DNA from: Pleurodeles waltl | Taxonomy: Eukaryota > Chordata > Amphibia > Caudata > Salamandridae | Assembly (NCBI RefSeq): GCF_031143425.1 | Contig: NC_090444.1 | Span: 63,359,533-63,423,532 of the forward strand | DNA length: 64,000 nt | Reading direction: 5' to 3' | Shown here: positions 23,396 through 33,928 of the stretch, piece by piece | How positions within the stretch are numbered: position 1 is the stretch's first letter | How the letters are laid out: each line of letters starts with the position of its first letter | Notes under the pieces: generated by a model | The model's input: only the letters and a program-made list of their open reading frames with translations | Told to the model about the DNA's origin: nothing | The model's database searches: none | Made by a program: the position numbers and the translations under genes

Positions 23396-25396
23396 ATGGA
23401 ACGGACCCCATTCCGCTTCTGTCCAAAATGCCATAACAAGTATCCGTATACGGATCAGCATCTGGTCTGTAACTTGTGCTTGTCCCCAGAGCACAAGGAA
23501 GATACTTGTGAGGCCTGTCGAGCGTTTCGGTCCAGAAAGACGTTAAGAGACCGAAGAGCCAGAAGACTGCAGATGCCGTCGACAGAACAAGAGCGTTTCG
23601 AGGAAGAAGAGGAAGCTTTCTCTATCCACGAATCGGACTCGGAAGAGCTAGAGGCCGAAGAAACGCCGAAAACCGTGAGTAAGACGTCGAAACATAAGAC
23701 TCACGAGAAGTCAACAAAAGCCCAGGGGACGCCACCGCCAACAGGCCGTGGCTTAACCCAAACAAGCGGTGACCGAGCCAAGGCACCGAAAAAGGGCACG
23801 CTGGTGTCGAAGTCATCCGACTCCGGTCGAGATACCGCCACACAGCAATCTCTGACCCGAGACATCGGCTCTGAGAAATTTCGGCACCGTCACAGCGGCA
23901 CCGAACAAATTCGGCACCAAGACACCACCACGCCGAAAATTACAAAGGTTTCTTCGGAGCCTAAAAAGACCTCCGAAAAAGTTTCGGTTCCTAAACATCC
24001 AGCCTCGGAGCCGAAAACAGGTTCCTATACAGAGGAACAAGGATTGGCCTCCCAAATGAAAAAACATAGATTTGGAGAGGAACTTCAAGCTGTAGAGCCA
24101 GACTATACTCAAAGGAGGCTCCACATTCATCAAGACACAGGGAAGATAACCACTCTTCCTCCAATTAAAATAAAAAGAAAACTTGCCTTTCACGAAAAGG
24201 ACAAGGAGCCACAGGCAAAGGTGGCAAAGAAAACAACTCCACCACCTTCTCCACCACCATCAGTGCACACATCACCAGTAGCAACTCCTCCACTGATGCA
24301 CTCCCCGACTCATACTGCCATGAGTCAAGATGATCCCGATGCATGGGACCTTTACGATGCTCCAGTATCGGACAACAGCCCAGACTCGTACCCTACCAGG
24401 CCGTCCCCTCCTGAGGACAGTACATCTTACACACAGGTGATCGCAAGGGCAGCTGCTTTCCATAACGTCACCTTGCATTCAGAACCAATTGAGGATGACT
24501 TCTTGTTTAACACGCTAACCTCCACTCATAGCCAGTACCAAAGACTACCTATGCTCCCAGGAATGCTAAAACATTCAAAACAAATCTTTCAGGATCCTGT
24601 TAAAGGCCGAGCCATAACTCCAAGGGTGGAGAAAAAGTACAAGCCACCGCCAACAGATCCTGTTTATATTACAACACAGTTAACTCCAGACTCAGTAGTT
24701 GTCGGGGCAGCTCGTAAGAGAGCAAACTCTCATACCTCGGGAGATGCACCACCTCCAGACAAAGAGAGTCGCAAATTTGATGCTGCGGGCAGAAGGGTTG
24801 CAGCACAAGCAGCAAACCAATGGCGCATTGCCAATTCACAAGCGCTTTTGGCAAGATATGACATAGCTCACTGGGATGAGATGCAACATTTGATAGAACA
24901 CTTACCCAAGGAGTTCCAAAAAAGAGCACAACAAGTGGTGGAAGAAGGACAAAGTATCTCTAATAATCAGATACGGTCTTCAATGGATGCAGCAGATACG
25001 GCTGCAAGGACAGTAAATACTGCAATAACAATAAGAAGGCACACATGGCTCCGCACGCCAGGTTTCAAGCCGGAAATTCAACAAGCCGTGCTAAATATGC
25101 CATTTAATGAACAGCAGTTGTTTGGGCCGGAAGTCGACACTGCTATTGAGAAACTCAAGAAGGACACTGATACAGCAAAAGCCATGGGCGCACTCTACTC
25201 CCCGCAGAGCAGAGGCACCTTTCGCAAAACACCTTTTAGGGGAGGGTTTCGAGGACAACCTACAGAAACCACAAAATCACAAACGAGGCCCACTTACCAA
25301 AGCCAATATCAGCGGGGAAGTTTTCGGGGGCAATATAGAGGGGGACAATTCCAAAGAGGTAGAGGAAAATTCCAAAGTCCTCAAAATAAGCAGTGA
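23396..25396 (+). CDS. DIRS gag-like protein (ORF1), 666 aa, element B
   Basis: Intact homologue of the gag-like protein of element A: the same MERTPFRFCPKC start, three CxxC pairs in residues 9-44, a charged linker and the central conserved block with VVVGAARKRANSHTSGDAPP. The tail is an FRGGFRGQ/YRGGQF RNA-binding-like segment. It is 15 residues shorter than A, mostly in the linker. It stops with TGA at 25394-25396, and the reverse transcriptase frame (+1) is already open from 25107, so the two overlap. The role in packaging element RNA is inferred from family position. Confidence 0.85.
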   Translation: MERTPFRFCPKCHNKYPYTDQHLVCNLCLSPEHKEDTCEACRAFRSRKTLRDRRARRLQMPSTEQERFEEEEEAFSIHESDSEELEAEETPKTVSKTSKHKTHEKSTKAQGTPPPTGRGLTQTSGDRAKAPKKGTLVSKSSDSGRDTATQQSLTRDIGSEKFRHRHSGTEQIRHQDTTTPKITKVSSEPKKTSEKVSVPKHPASEPKTGSYTEEQGLASQMKKHRFGEELQAVEPDYTQRRLHIHQDTGKITTLPPIKIKRKLAFHEKDKEPQAKVAKKTTPPPSPPPSVHTSPVATPPLMHSPTHTAMSQDDPDAWDLYDAPVSDNSPDSYPTRPSPPEDSTSYTQVIARAAAFHNVTLHSEPIEDDFLFNTLTSTHSQYQRLPMLPGMLKHSKQIFQDPVKGRAITPRVEKKYKPPPTDPVYITTQLTPDSVVVGAARKRANSHTSGDAPPPDKESRKFDAAGRRVAAQAANQWRIANSQALLARYDIAHWDEMQHLIEHLPKEFQKRAQQVVEEGQSISNNQIRSSMDAADTAARTVNTAITIRRHTWLRTPGFKPEIQQAVLNMPFNEQQLFGPEVDTAIEKLKKDTDTAKAMGALYSPQSRGTFRKTPFRGGFRGQPTETTKSQTRPTYQSQYQRGSFRGQYRGGQFQRGRGKFQSPQNKQ

Positions 25397-25397
25397 C

Positions 25398-25913
25398 TCA
25401 CAAGTCACCCATCCCCATCACATAACACCTGTGGGGGGAAGATTAAGCCAATTTTACAAACATTGGGAGGAGATAACAACAGATACTTGGGTACTAGCAA
25501 TTATCCAGTATGGTTATTGCATAGAATTTCGAGAATTCCCTCCAACAGTCCCACCGAAAACACACAGTATGTCGAAACAACATATAAATCTTCTAGGATT
25601 AGAAGTTCAAGCATTGCTCCAAAAAGAGGCAATAGAATTAGTACCAAAACAAGAACTAAACACAGGAGTTTACTCACTGTACTTTCTAATACCCCAAAAA
25701 GACAAAACTCTAAGACCTATACTAGATCTCAGAATATTAAATACATACATCAAATCAGACCACTTTCACATGGTTACATTACAAGAAGTAATCCCACTGC
25801 TCAAACAACAAGACTACATGACAACACTGGATCTAAAGGTTGCATATTTCCATATACCAATACATCCTTCACACAGAAAGTACCTAAGGTTTGTATTCCA
25901 AGGGATACATTAC
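25398..25913 (+). pseudogene. DIRS reverse transcriptase, 5' half, element B
   Basis: It carries the N-terminal reverse transcriptase motifs, including YFLIPQKDKTLRPILDLR. In motif A the catalytic Asp codon is changed to GTT (Val) at 25839-25841, giving LDLKVAYFHIPIHP. The frame is then cut by the LTR at 25914. The coding sequence resumes at 28568, after a duplicated ATTAC. Confidence 0.88.
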
Positions 25914-28567
25914 TGTAGGAAGTTGGCTCTGTATGTGCTATTTCAAAGTAAGGAATAGCATGCACAGAGTCCAAGGGTTCCCCTTAGAGGTAAAATAGTG
26001 GTAGTGTGGTCGAGCAGTAGGCTTATCCAAGGAGTAGTGTTAAGCATTTGTTGTACATACACATAGACAATAAATGAGGTACACACACTCAGAGACAAAT
26101 CCAGCCAATAGGTTTTTATATAGAAAAATATCTTTTCTTAGTTTATTTTAAGAACCACAGGTTCAAATTCTACATGTAATAGCTCATTCGAAAGGTATTG
26201 CAGGTAAGTACTTTAGGAACTTCAAATCATCAAAATTGCATGTATACTTTTCAAGTTATTCACAAATAGCTGTTTTAAAAGTGGACACTTAGTGCAATTT
26301 TCACAGTTCCTAGGGGAGGTAAGTATTTGTTAGTTTTACCAGGTAAGTAAGACACTTACAGGGTTCAGTTCTTGGTCCAAGGTAGCCCACCGTTGGGGGT
26401 TCAGAGCAACCCCAAAGTCACCACACCAGCAGCTCAGGGCCGGTCAGGTGCAGAGTTCAAAGTGGTGCCCAAAACACATAGGCTAGAATGGAGAGAAGGG
26501 GGTGCCCCGGTTCCGGTCTGCTTGCAGGTAAGTACCCGCGTCTTCGGAGGGCAGACCAGGGGGGTTTTGTAGGGCACCGGGGGGGACACAAGCCCACACA
26601 GAAATTTCACCCTCAGCAGCGCGGGGGCGGCCGGGTGCAGTGTAGAAACAAGCGTCGGGTTTGTAATGGAAGTCAATGGGAGATCTAGGGATCTCTTCAG
26701 CGCTGCAGGCAGGCCAGGGGGGGGTTCCTCGGGGAAACCTCCACTTGGGCAAGGGAGAGGGACTCCTGGGGGTCACTCCTCCAGTGAAAGTCCGGTCCTT
26801 CAGGTCCTGGGGGCTGCGGGTGCAGGGTCTCTCCCAGGTGTCGGGACTTTGGATTCAAAGAGTCGCGGTCAGGGGAAGCCTCGGGATTCCCTCTGCAGGC
26901 GGCGCTGTGGGGGCTCAGGGGGGACAGGTTTTTGTACTCACAGTCTTAGAGTAGTCCTGGGGTCCCTCCTGAGGTGTTGGATCGCCACCAGCCGAGTCGG
27001 GGTCGCCGGGTGCAGTGTTGCAAGTCTCACGCCTTTTGCGGGGAGCTTGCAGGGTTCTTTAAAGCTGCTGGAAACAAAGTTGCAGCTTTTCTTGGAGCAG
27101 GTCCGCTGTCCTCGGGAGTTTCTTGTCTTTTCGAAGTAGGGGCAGTCCTCAGAGGATGTCGAGGTCGCTGGTCCCTTTGGAAGGCGTCGCTGGAGCAGGA
27201 TCTTTGGAAGGCAGGAGACAGGCCGGTGAGTTTCTGGAGCCAAGGCAGTTGTCGTCTTCTGGTCTTCCTCTGCAGGGGTTTTTCAGCTAGGCAGTCCTTC
27301 TTCTTGTAGTTGCAGGAATCTAATTTTCTAGGGTTCAGGGTAGCCCTTAAATACTAAATTTAAGGGCGTGTTTAGGTCTGGGGGGTTAGTAGCCAATGGC
27401 TACTAGCCCTGTGGGTGGGTACACCCTCTTTGTGCCTCCTCCCAAGGGGAGGGGGTCACAATCCTAACCCTATTGGGGGAATCCTCCATCTGCAAGATGG
27501 AGGATTTCTAAAAGTCAGAGTCACCTCAGCTCAGGACACCTTAGGGGCTGTCCTGACTGGCCAGTGACTCCTCCTTGTTGCTTTCTTTGTTCCCTCCAGC
27601 CTTGCCGCCAAAAGTGGGGGCCGTGGCCGGAGGGGGCGGGCAACTCCACTAAGCTGGAGTGCCCTGCTGGGCTGGGACAAAGGGGTGAGCCTTTGAGGCT
27701 CACCGCCAGGTGTCACAGCTCCTGCCTGGGGGAGGTGTTAGCATCTCCACCCAGTGCAGGCTTTGTTACTGGCCTCAGAGTGACAAAGGCACTCTCCCCA
27801 TGGGGCCAGCAACATGTCTCTGGTGTGGCAGGCTGCTGGAACTAGTCAGCCTACACAGACAGTCGGTTAAGTTTCAGGGGGCACCTCTAAGGTGCCCTCT
27901 GTGGTGTATTTTACAATAAAATGTACACTGGCATCAGTGTGCATTTAGTGTGCTGAGAAGTTTGATACCAAACTTCCCAGTTTTCAGTGTAGCCATTATG
28001 GTGCTGTGGAGTTCGTGTTTGACAGACTCCCAGACCATATACTCTTATGGCTACCCTGCACTTACAATGTCTAAGGTTTTGTTTAGACACTGTAGGGGTA
28101 CCATGCTCATGCACTGGTACCCTCACCTATGGTATAGTGCACCCTGCCTTAGGGTTGTAAGGCCTGCTAGAGGGGTGTCTTACCTATACTGCATAGGCAG
28201 TGAGAGGCTGGCATGGCACCCTGAGGGGAGTGCCATGTCGACTTACTCGTTTTGTCCTCACTAGCACACACAAGCTGGCAAGCAGTGTGTCTGTGCTGAG
28301 TGAGAGGTCTCCAGGGTGGCATAAGACATGCTGCAGCCCTTAGAGACCTTCCTTGGCATCAGGGCCCTTGGTACTAGAAGTACCAGTTACAAGGGACTTA
28401 TCTGGATGCCAGGGTCTGCCAATTGTGGATACAAAAGTACAGGTTAGGGAAAGAACACTGGTGCTGGGGCCTGGTTAGCAGGCCTCAGCACACTTTCAAT
28501 TGTAAACATAGCATCAGCAAAGGAAAAAAGTCAGGGGGCAACCATGCCAAGGAGGCATTTCCTTACA
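25914..28567 (-). mobile_element. Solo LTR of the long-LTR family, inside DIRS B
   Basis: A 2654-bp solo LTR, TGTAGGAAGTTGG...GGCATTTCCTTACA, is flanked by perfect 5-bp duplications ATTAC (25909-25913 and 28568-28572). TG...CA ends and a 5-bp duplication are the mark of integrase-mediated insertion. Removing it restores the DIRS reverse transcriptase frame, so the LTR is younger than DIRS B. It is a close relative of the LTRs at 55847 and 61326 but lacks about 34 bp near its start and ends in a different 3' variant, shared with the copy at 38203. Its GC-rich core is at about 26450-27250. The strand is assigned from the gag orientation of the full-length copy. Confidence 0.92.
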
Positions 28568-28572
28568 ATTAC

Positions 28573-29955
28573 CAATTCAAAGTGTTGCCATTCGGAATAA
28601 CAACTGCGCCAAGAGTTTTTACAAAATGTCTAGCAGTAGTAGCTGCACATACCAGAAGGCAGCAAATACATGTGTTCCCGTACCTAAACGATTGGTTAAT
28701 CAAAACCAACACGCAAAAACAGTGTTCACAACACACAAATTACGTCATAGAAACCCTACACAAACTAGGTTTCTCAATCAATTACTCAAAGTCACACCTT
28801 CTGCCGTGTCAAACACAGCAATACCTAGGAGCAACAATCAACACAGTAAAAGGAATTGCCACTCCAAGTCCACAAAGAGTCCAAACATTCCAAAATGTAA
28901 TACAAGCCATGTATCCAAACCAAAAGATACAGGTCAAATTAGTAATGAAACTCCTAGGCATGATGTCCTCATGCATAGCCATTGTCCCAAATGCAAGGTT
29001 GCACATGAGGCCCTTACAACAGTGCCTAGCATCACAGTGGTCACAAGCACAGGGTCAACTTCTAGATCTGGTGTTGATAGACCGCCAAACATACATCTCG
29101 CTTCAATGGTGGAACAGTATAAATTTAAACCAAGGGCGGCCTTTTCAAGACCCAGTGCCACAATGCGTAATAACGACAGATGCATCCATGACAGGGTGGG
29201 GAGCACACCTCAATCAGCACAGCATCCAAGGACAATGGGACATTCAGCAAAAACAGTTTCATATAAACCACTTAGAACTGTTAGTGGTGTTTCTAGCTCT
29301 GAAAGCATTTCAACCCATAATAACCCACAAATACACTCTTGTCAAAACAGACAACATGACAACAATGTATTACCTAAACAAACAGGGAGGAACACACTCG
29401 ACACAGTTGTGTCTCCTAACACAAAAAATATGGCATTGGGCGATTCACAACCACATTCGCCTAATAGCACAATTTATTCCAGGGATTCAGAATCAGTTAG
29501 CAGGCAATCTCTCTCGGGATCACCAACAGATCCACGAATGGGAAATTCACCCCCAACTACTGAAAACTTACTTCAGAATGTGGGGAACGCCACAAATAGA
29601 TCTATTTGCAACAAAAGAAAACTCAAAATGCCAAAACTTTGCATCCAGGTACCCACAACATCAGTCTCAGGGCAATGCACTATGGATGAACTGGTCAGGG
29701 ATATTTGCGTACGCTTTTCCCCCTCTCCCACTTCTTCCATATCTAGTAAACAAGTTGAGTCAAAACAAACTCAAACTCATACTAATAGCACCAACATGGG
29801 CAAGGCAACCTTGGTACACAACACTACTAGACCTTTCAGTAGTACCTCATATCAAACTGCCAAACAGACCAGATCTGTTAACACAACACAAACAACAGAT
29901 CAGACATCCAAATCCAGCATCACTGAATCTAGCAATTTGGCTCCTGAAATCCTAG
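28573..29955 (+). pseudogene. DIRS reverse transcriptase 3' half and RNase H, element B
   Basis: It continues from YQFKVLPFGITTAPRVFTK. The catalytic box is YLND at 28681-28692 instead of YLDD, and the last RNase H aspartate (ADNLSR) is Gly (GGC at 29503-29505, reading AGNLSR). TDAS, HINHLELL and KTDNMTTMYYLNKQGG are kept, and there are no internal stops up to 29955. With the motif A change upstream, this copy encodes a catalytically dead polymerase even apart from the LTR. It overlaps the recombinase frame for most of its length. Confidence 0.88.
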
Positions 29956-30938
29956 AATTCGGGCACTTAGACCTCACACAGGAATGTATGGAGGTCATAA
30001 AACAGGCTAGAAAACCTACCACTAGACACTGTTATGCAAATAAGTGGAAAAGATTTGTTTATTACTGCCATAATAATCAAATTCAACCTTTACACGCATC
30101 TGCAAAAGAGATAGTAGGATACTTACTACATTTTCAGAAATCTAAACTAGCTTTCTCTTCCATTAAAATACATCTTACGGCAATTTCAGCTTACCTGCAA
30201 ATTACGCACTCAACTTCATTATTTAGGATACCAGTCATAAAAGCGTTTATGGAAGGCCTAAAGAGAATTATACCACCAAGAACACCAGTTCCTTCATGGA
30301 ACCTCAACATTGTCTTAACACGACTCATGGGTCCACCTTTTGAGCCCATGCACTCGTGTGAAATGCAATACTTAACGTGGAAAGTTGCATTTTTAATTGC
30401 CATCACATCTCTAAGAAGAGTGAGTGAGATTCAAGCATTTACTATTCAAGAACCATTTATTCAAATACACAAAAATAAAGTTGTTCTACGGACCAATCCT
30501 AAATATTTACCAAAAGTAATCTCACCGTTCCACTTGAATCAAACGGTAGAATTACCAGTGTTCTTCCCACAGCCAGATTCTGTAGCTGAAAGAGCACTAC
30601 ATACATTAGACATCAAAAGAGCACTAATGTACTACATTGACAGAACAAAACTAATTCGAAAGACAAAACAACTATTTATCGCCTTTCAAAAACATCATAC
30701 AGGAAATCCTATTTCAAAACAAGGCATTGCTAGATGGATAGTTAAGTGCATTCAAACCTGCTATCTTAAAGCTAAAAGAGAACTGCCTATTACACCAAAG
30801 GCACACTCGACCAGAAAGGAAGGTGCTACCATGGCCTTTCTAGGAAATATTCCAATGAACGAAATATGTAAGGCAGCAACATGGTCTACGCCTCATACAT
30901 TTACCAAGCACTACTGTGTAGATGTGTTAACTGCATAA
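28626..30938 (+). CDS. DIRS tyrosine recombinase ORF, element B
   Basis: The open frame is 770 codons; recombinase similarity starts near 29915 (SSNLAPEILEFG). Catalytic residues are present: Arg in LRRVSEIQ, the AHSTRKEG box and the Tyr of FTKHYCVDV. A TAA at 30936-30938 replaces a Gln codon found in A and removes the last ~23 residues, all beyond the catalytic Tyr, so activity might survive. The upstream ~430 codons overlap RNase H in another phase and may not be translated. Of the enzymatic genes in B, this is the only one whose active site is intact. Confidence 0.82.
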   Translation: MSSSSSCTYQKAANTCVPVPKRLVNQNQHAKTVFTTHKLRHRNPTQTRFLNQLLKVTPSAVSNTAIPRSNNQHSKRNCHSKSTKSPNIPKCNTSHVSKPKDTGQISNETPRHDVLMHSHCPKCKVAHEALTTVPSITVVTSTGSTSRSGVDRPPNIHLASMVEQYKFKPRAAFSRPSATMRNNDRCIHDRVGSTPQSAQHPRTMGHSAKTVSYKPLRTVSGVSSSESISTHNNPQIHSCQNRQHDNNVLPKQTGRNTLDTVVSPNTKNMALGDSQPHSPNSTIYSRDSESVSRQSLSGSPTDPRMGNSPPTTENLLQNVGNATNRSICNKRKLKMPKLCIQVPTTSVSGQCTMDELVRDICVRFSPSPTSSISSKQVESKQTQTHTNSTNMGKATLVHNTTRPFSSTSYQTAKQTRSVNTTQTTDQTSKSSITESSNLAPEILEFGHLDLTQECMEVIKQARKPTTRHCYANKWKRFVYYCHNNQIQPLHASAKEIVGYLLHFQKSKLAFSSIKIHLTAISAYLQITHSTSLFRIPVIKAFMEGLKRIIPPRTPVPSWNLNIVLTRLMGPPFEPMHSCEMQYLTWKVAFLIAITSLRRVSEIQAFTIQEPFIQIHKNKVVLRTNPKYLPKVISPFHLNQTVELPVFFPQPDSVAERALHTLDIKRALMYYIDRTKLIRKTKQLFIAFQKHHTGNPISKQGIARWIVKCIQTCYLKAKRELPITPKAHSTRKEGATMAFLGNIPMNEICKAATWSTPHTFTKHYCVDVLTA

Positions 30939-31040
30939 CAGGCAACAGTAGGTCAAGCTGTACTAAGAACATTATTTCAAACTACTTCAACTCCTACAGG
31001 CTGAACCACCGCTTTTTGGGGAGATAACTGCTTATTAGTC

Positions 31041-31143
31041 TATGCACAGCATGTGTATCTGCAGCTACACATGCCATCGAACGGAAAATGTCACTTACCC
31101 AGTGTACATCTGTTCGTGGCATTAGTCGCTGCAGATTCACATG
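31041..31143 (+). repeat. Internal complementary region, DIRS B
   Basis: Bases 31041-31082 are the reverse complement of the left tip, and 31083-31143 of the right tip (starting GGAAAATGTCACTTACCC). The arrangement matches the one in element A. Confidence 0.9.
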
Positions 31144-31308
31144 CGCCCACCCGCCTCCCCGGGAGCCTGTAGCCGTTTAGAAGTAGATCTTAAACATTTG
31201 TACATTTGTAAATATATTACTTGAACCTTCATTATGTACATACGCATTCACTCCATTGCATGGGCACTATTACTAGCATACACAACTCCTACATCACCCT
31301 CTGCGGGG

Positions 31309-31513
31309 AAAACAATCTAAGATGGAGTCGACGCCCATGCGCAATGGAGTCGAAATGGGAGGAGTCCCTCGGTCTCGTGACTTGAAAAGACTTCTTCGAA
31401 GAAAAACAACTTGTAACACTCCGAGCCCAACACCAGATGGCGGGATGTGCACAGCATGTGAATCAGCAGCGACTAATGCCACGAACAGATGTACACTGGG
31501 TAAGTGACATTTT

Positions 31514-31515
<2 letters not shown>
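31309..31515 (+). repeat. Right inverted terminal repeat of DIRS B
   Basis: Inverted partner of 22997-23176 with an extra ~29-base outer tip ending GTAAGTGACATTTTCC. It is followed directly by (AT)n. Confidence 0.9.

Positions 31516-31545
<30 letters not shown>
31516..31545. repeat. (AT)n tract at right flank of DIRS B
   Basis: Alternating AT resumes directly after the element tip, matching the left flank at 22977-22996. Confidence 0.9.
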
Positions 31546-31550
<5 letters not shown>

Positions 31551-32287
31551 GTCACCTACTGGCGGTGGCCACTAGGTGGTTATAGTTAGGGCCATGTTTC
31601 CATAGAAAAAGCATTTTCTGACTTGCCTATACCTTTGGCACCGTCTGAAGAATCTTTACAAAATTTTCCAAAAAGAATGTGCCTGTGATTCTTGTTGCTC
31701 ATGGGAAGTTTCGGGGTGATCCGTCAAGCAGGGACGAGAAAAAAATGGGGACATGGGAGGTTAAAAAAAATGAATTTTCCATGTTAATTCCCATAGGAGC
31801 TTAGAACAAGACTACAGCCCAAACTGCATTACAGAATTACACTAAATTTGGCAGAAAGGTAGCAACGATGCAAATTCACAACAAAAATGAAAAAAAAAAA
31901 AAACGCTGGCTCCCACTCTTGTTTTTATGAAGCCCCTCGGTGGGCCAGGTCCTGGGGGCAATTTGAAGTAAAGGAGAGGGCATGGGGCTCCTCCTAGGGT
32001 ATTATGATGCCTGGGGGACCGCCACCTCCCCGGGGCTTTATTTATAATGAATGCGGGGGAGGTCACCCCTGCAGCACCTGTGACTGCACCTTCCCGGGGA
32101 TTTAATGAAATCTAATGCGGGGGCACAGACCCCTGCAGCCCTCAGGACCACCACCTCCCCGGGGTTATTTTACATTGTAGGGGAGCCGTGTGGCACCCCT
32201 TTGGGAGCCATAGATGGCCCTGGGGACCGCCACCCCCCAGGACTGGCTCCTGCTGTGTCTCGGGGTGCCCACTCCCAGGACATAGTT

Positions 32288-32397
32288 GTTTGCTCTGACC
32301 TGGCAGGAGCTTTGACAGCTCCCGCCAACTCAGAGCAAACACTTCACTTTCTGCAAGTGAGAGCTCTCAAACAGCTCTTACTTGCAGAAAGTGAAGT
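32288..32397. repeat. Two adjacent strong hairpins
   Basis: Hairpin 1 pairs GTTTGCTCTGA (32288-32298) with TCAGAGCAAAC (32330-32340) and has an inner stem 32302-32311/32317-32326. Hairpin 2 pairs 32341-32365 with 32373-32397, 24 of 25 positions, with a 7-nt loop. A further AGCTGC...GCAGCT stem lies near 32469-32486. Such a chain fits a foldback element or a structured RNA; no family was recognised. Confidence 0.75.
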
Positions 32398-32696
32398 TAT
32401 CATCGGGTTTCCAGCAACTAAAAATGCGTGCAGGGAATCAGGTGAAAACATTGCTCTTGCAAGAAGGGAGCTGCTATTTAAAGCAGCTCACTGCTTGTAG
32501 GAGCAATGCCGGCTCCTTCAGGATGCAGGGAGCCAGCTAGGACCGCGGGGTTTTTGAGGCTCCTACCGCGTGGTCCTGTCACTCTCTATAATGGGGTGGA
32601 AGAGAGACCGAGAGATTGTTATTGCAATGGTCACTCCATGCAATAACTTCAAAGCGTCAAACTGGCAAGATGTTTGTTTTGATGGATAGCAGAGAA

Positions 32697-32770
32697 GGGT
32701 CACTTCTGGCCCGATGGTAAAGCTTGTGCACTGTCAGTAGGTTGAAGGTTCAAATCCTAGTATCTCATGA
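32697..32770 (+). repeat. tRNA-like segment (SINE head or tRNA pseudogene)
   Basis: An A-box-like TGGCCCGATGGTAAAGC near 32707 is followed about 38 bases later by a B-box-like GGTTCAAATCC. This spacing fits a tRNA-type RNA polymerase III promoter. The T arm does not pair well and no clean cloverleaf forms, so it is not a functional tRNA gene. Confidence 0.35.
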
Positions 32771-32884
32771 CAGTGTGTCTGTTTATTTTCTGTTACAAAT
32801 TCCTAGTGATTCAACATTGAAGCCTTTTCCCCCTCAAAATCTGTGGATTGAATGTCATAGCTAAGTCTGGACACTGCACAGTAA

Positions 32885-32965
32885 GGAATCACTTATGGCC
32901 TAATGGTTAAGGTATCAAACACGCTCATTAAAGGTTAAGGGTTCTAGTCTAGGGGAGTCTGGTCA
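32885..32965 (+). repeat. Second tRNA-like segment
   Basis: An A-box-like TGGCCTAATGGTTAAGG at 32895 is followed by a B-box-like GGGTTCTAGTC at about 32940. It resembles the segment at 32697 in layout. Stems are poor; a tRNA-derived SINE or pseudogene is more likely than a gene. Confidence 0.35.
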
Positions 32966-33511
32966 TTTCCTGCTTTATTTTCTTTTCAACTAGAAATTAT
33001 TAAGTTTTATACCTAAAGGTGATCTCACTCTTTTTAATTGACAAAAACATTTTTCTTTTCAATTTGTCCAGAAATATGTCATTCTGAGCTTATCATTCAT
33101 CAAAACCTAAATCGCTCTCTCTCTCACTTTCTCTCTCAGGGTTGGGTGGTGGCCAAAGGCCGTGCGCAGCGGTGGTTGCGCTAACGTATAGTAATAATAA
33201 TTAATTTACGTTAAAAAACAAACAAACATGGAAATGCACAAAAAAAAAAAAAGTTTACAAGGATGTTATAGCTCACATTTTAAACTTATAAAAACATAGA
33301 AATTCACCTGTTAGAGTTATGTCAAGTAACTTTAACTCGTGCCCTAAGGTAAGTATAACTTGCTCCCTCTCCATGCACTGCTAATTAACCCACAAATTAC
33401 GGCACTCTTGACATCTTTGATAACATCATTGATTATATCTGTGTTATATTTGAGGTAACATTTTTGCCGAAAAACTGTCCGTGGAGGGAGTGCAACTTAT
33501 AGTTAACTTAG

Positions 33512-33534
33512 GGTGTGTGTGTGTGTGTATATAT
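33512..33534. repeat. (GT)n(AT)n microsatellite at left flank of DIRS C
   Basis: GT repeats pass into TATATAT directly before the DIRS C tip at 33535. Confidence 0.9.
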
Positions 33535-33716
33535 GTTCGATGGCATGTGTAGCTGCAGATACACATGCTGTGCATATCCTGCCATCTAGTGTTGGGCTCG
33601 GAGTGTTACAAGTTGTTTTTCTTCGAAGAAGTCTTTTCGAGTCACGAGATCGAGGGACTCCTCCCATTTCGGCTCCATTGCGCATGGGCGTCGACTCCAT
33701 CTTAGATTGTTTTCTT
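33535..33716 (+). repeat. Left inverted terminal repeat of DIRS C
   Basis: It begins GTTCGATGGCATGTGTAGCT and is nearly identical to the left ITR of B. Its right partner is missing from the window. Confidence 0.88.
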
Positions 33717-33928
33717 TCCGCCATCGGGTTCGGACGTGTTCCTCTTCGCTCCGTGTTTCGGTTCGGAAAGTTAGTTAAATCTCGGAAAATTCGACGGTAT
33801 TGTTTGCGTTCGGTATCGGGTTAGTTAACGCAGATCGACACCGAATTTGGAAGAGCTCCGGTGGCCCTTTGGGGTTTCGTTTCCCCGGCGGGGCCTGGTC
33901 AGCCCGACCACGTGCGTCTACAAGACTA

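Larger units (their letters stand above)
22997..31515 (+). mobile_element. DIRS-like retrotransposon B, split by a solo LTR
   Basis: It has the same architecture as A: left ITR, gag ORF, reverse transcriptase/RNase H, recombinase, internal complementary region and right ITR. It spans 8.5 kb, or about 5.86 kb without the LTR at 25914-28567 and its duplicated 5 bp. Ends are GTTCGATGGCATGTG and ...GTGACATTTTCC, confirmed by the junction copied at 31041-31143. The reverse transcriptase lost two catalytic aspartates and the RNase H one, yet gag and most of the recombinase remain open. It shares ITR type with element C. Confidence 0.92.
31546..33511. other. Unclassified repeat-like tract between DIRS B and C
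   Basis: No gene. Bases 31550-32287 start GTCACCTACTGGCGGTGGCC and include a 12-A run and CCCCGGGG-rich palindromic stretches. A hairpin chain and two tRNA-like segments follow (listed separately). After a CT-rich tract (33115-33140) come A-rich DNA and a 13-A run near 33240. This looks like several stacked non-coding repeats, probably of SINE or MITE type (inference). Confidence 0.4.

Noticed and set aside
32697..32965. Functional tRNA genes
   Set aside because: A- and B-box-like strings exist but stems are poor and no cloverleaf forms; kept only as tRNA-like repeats.
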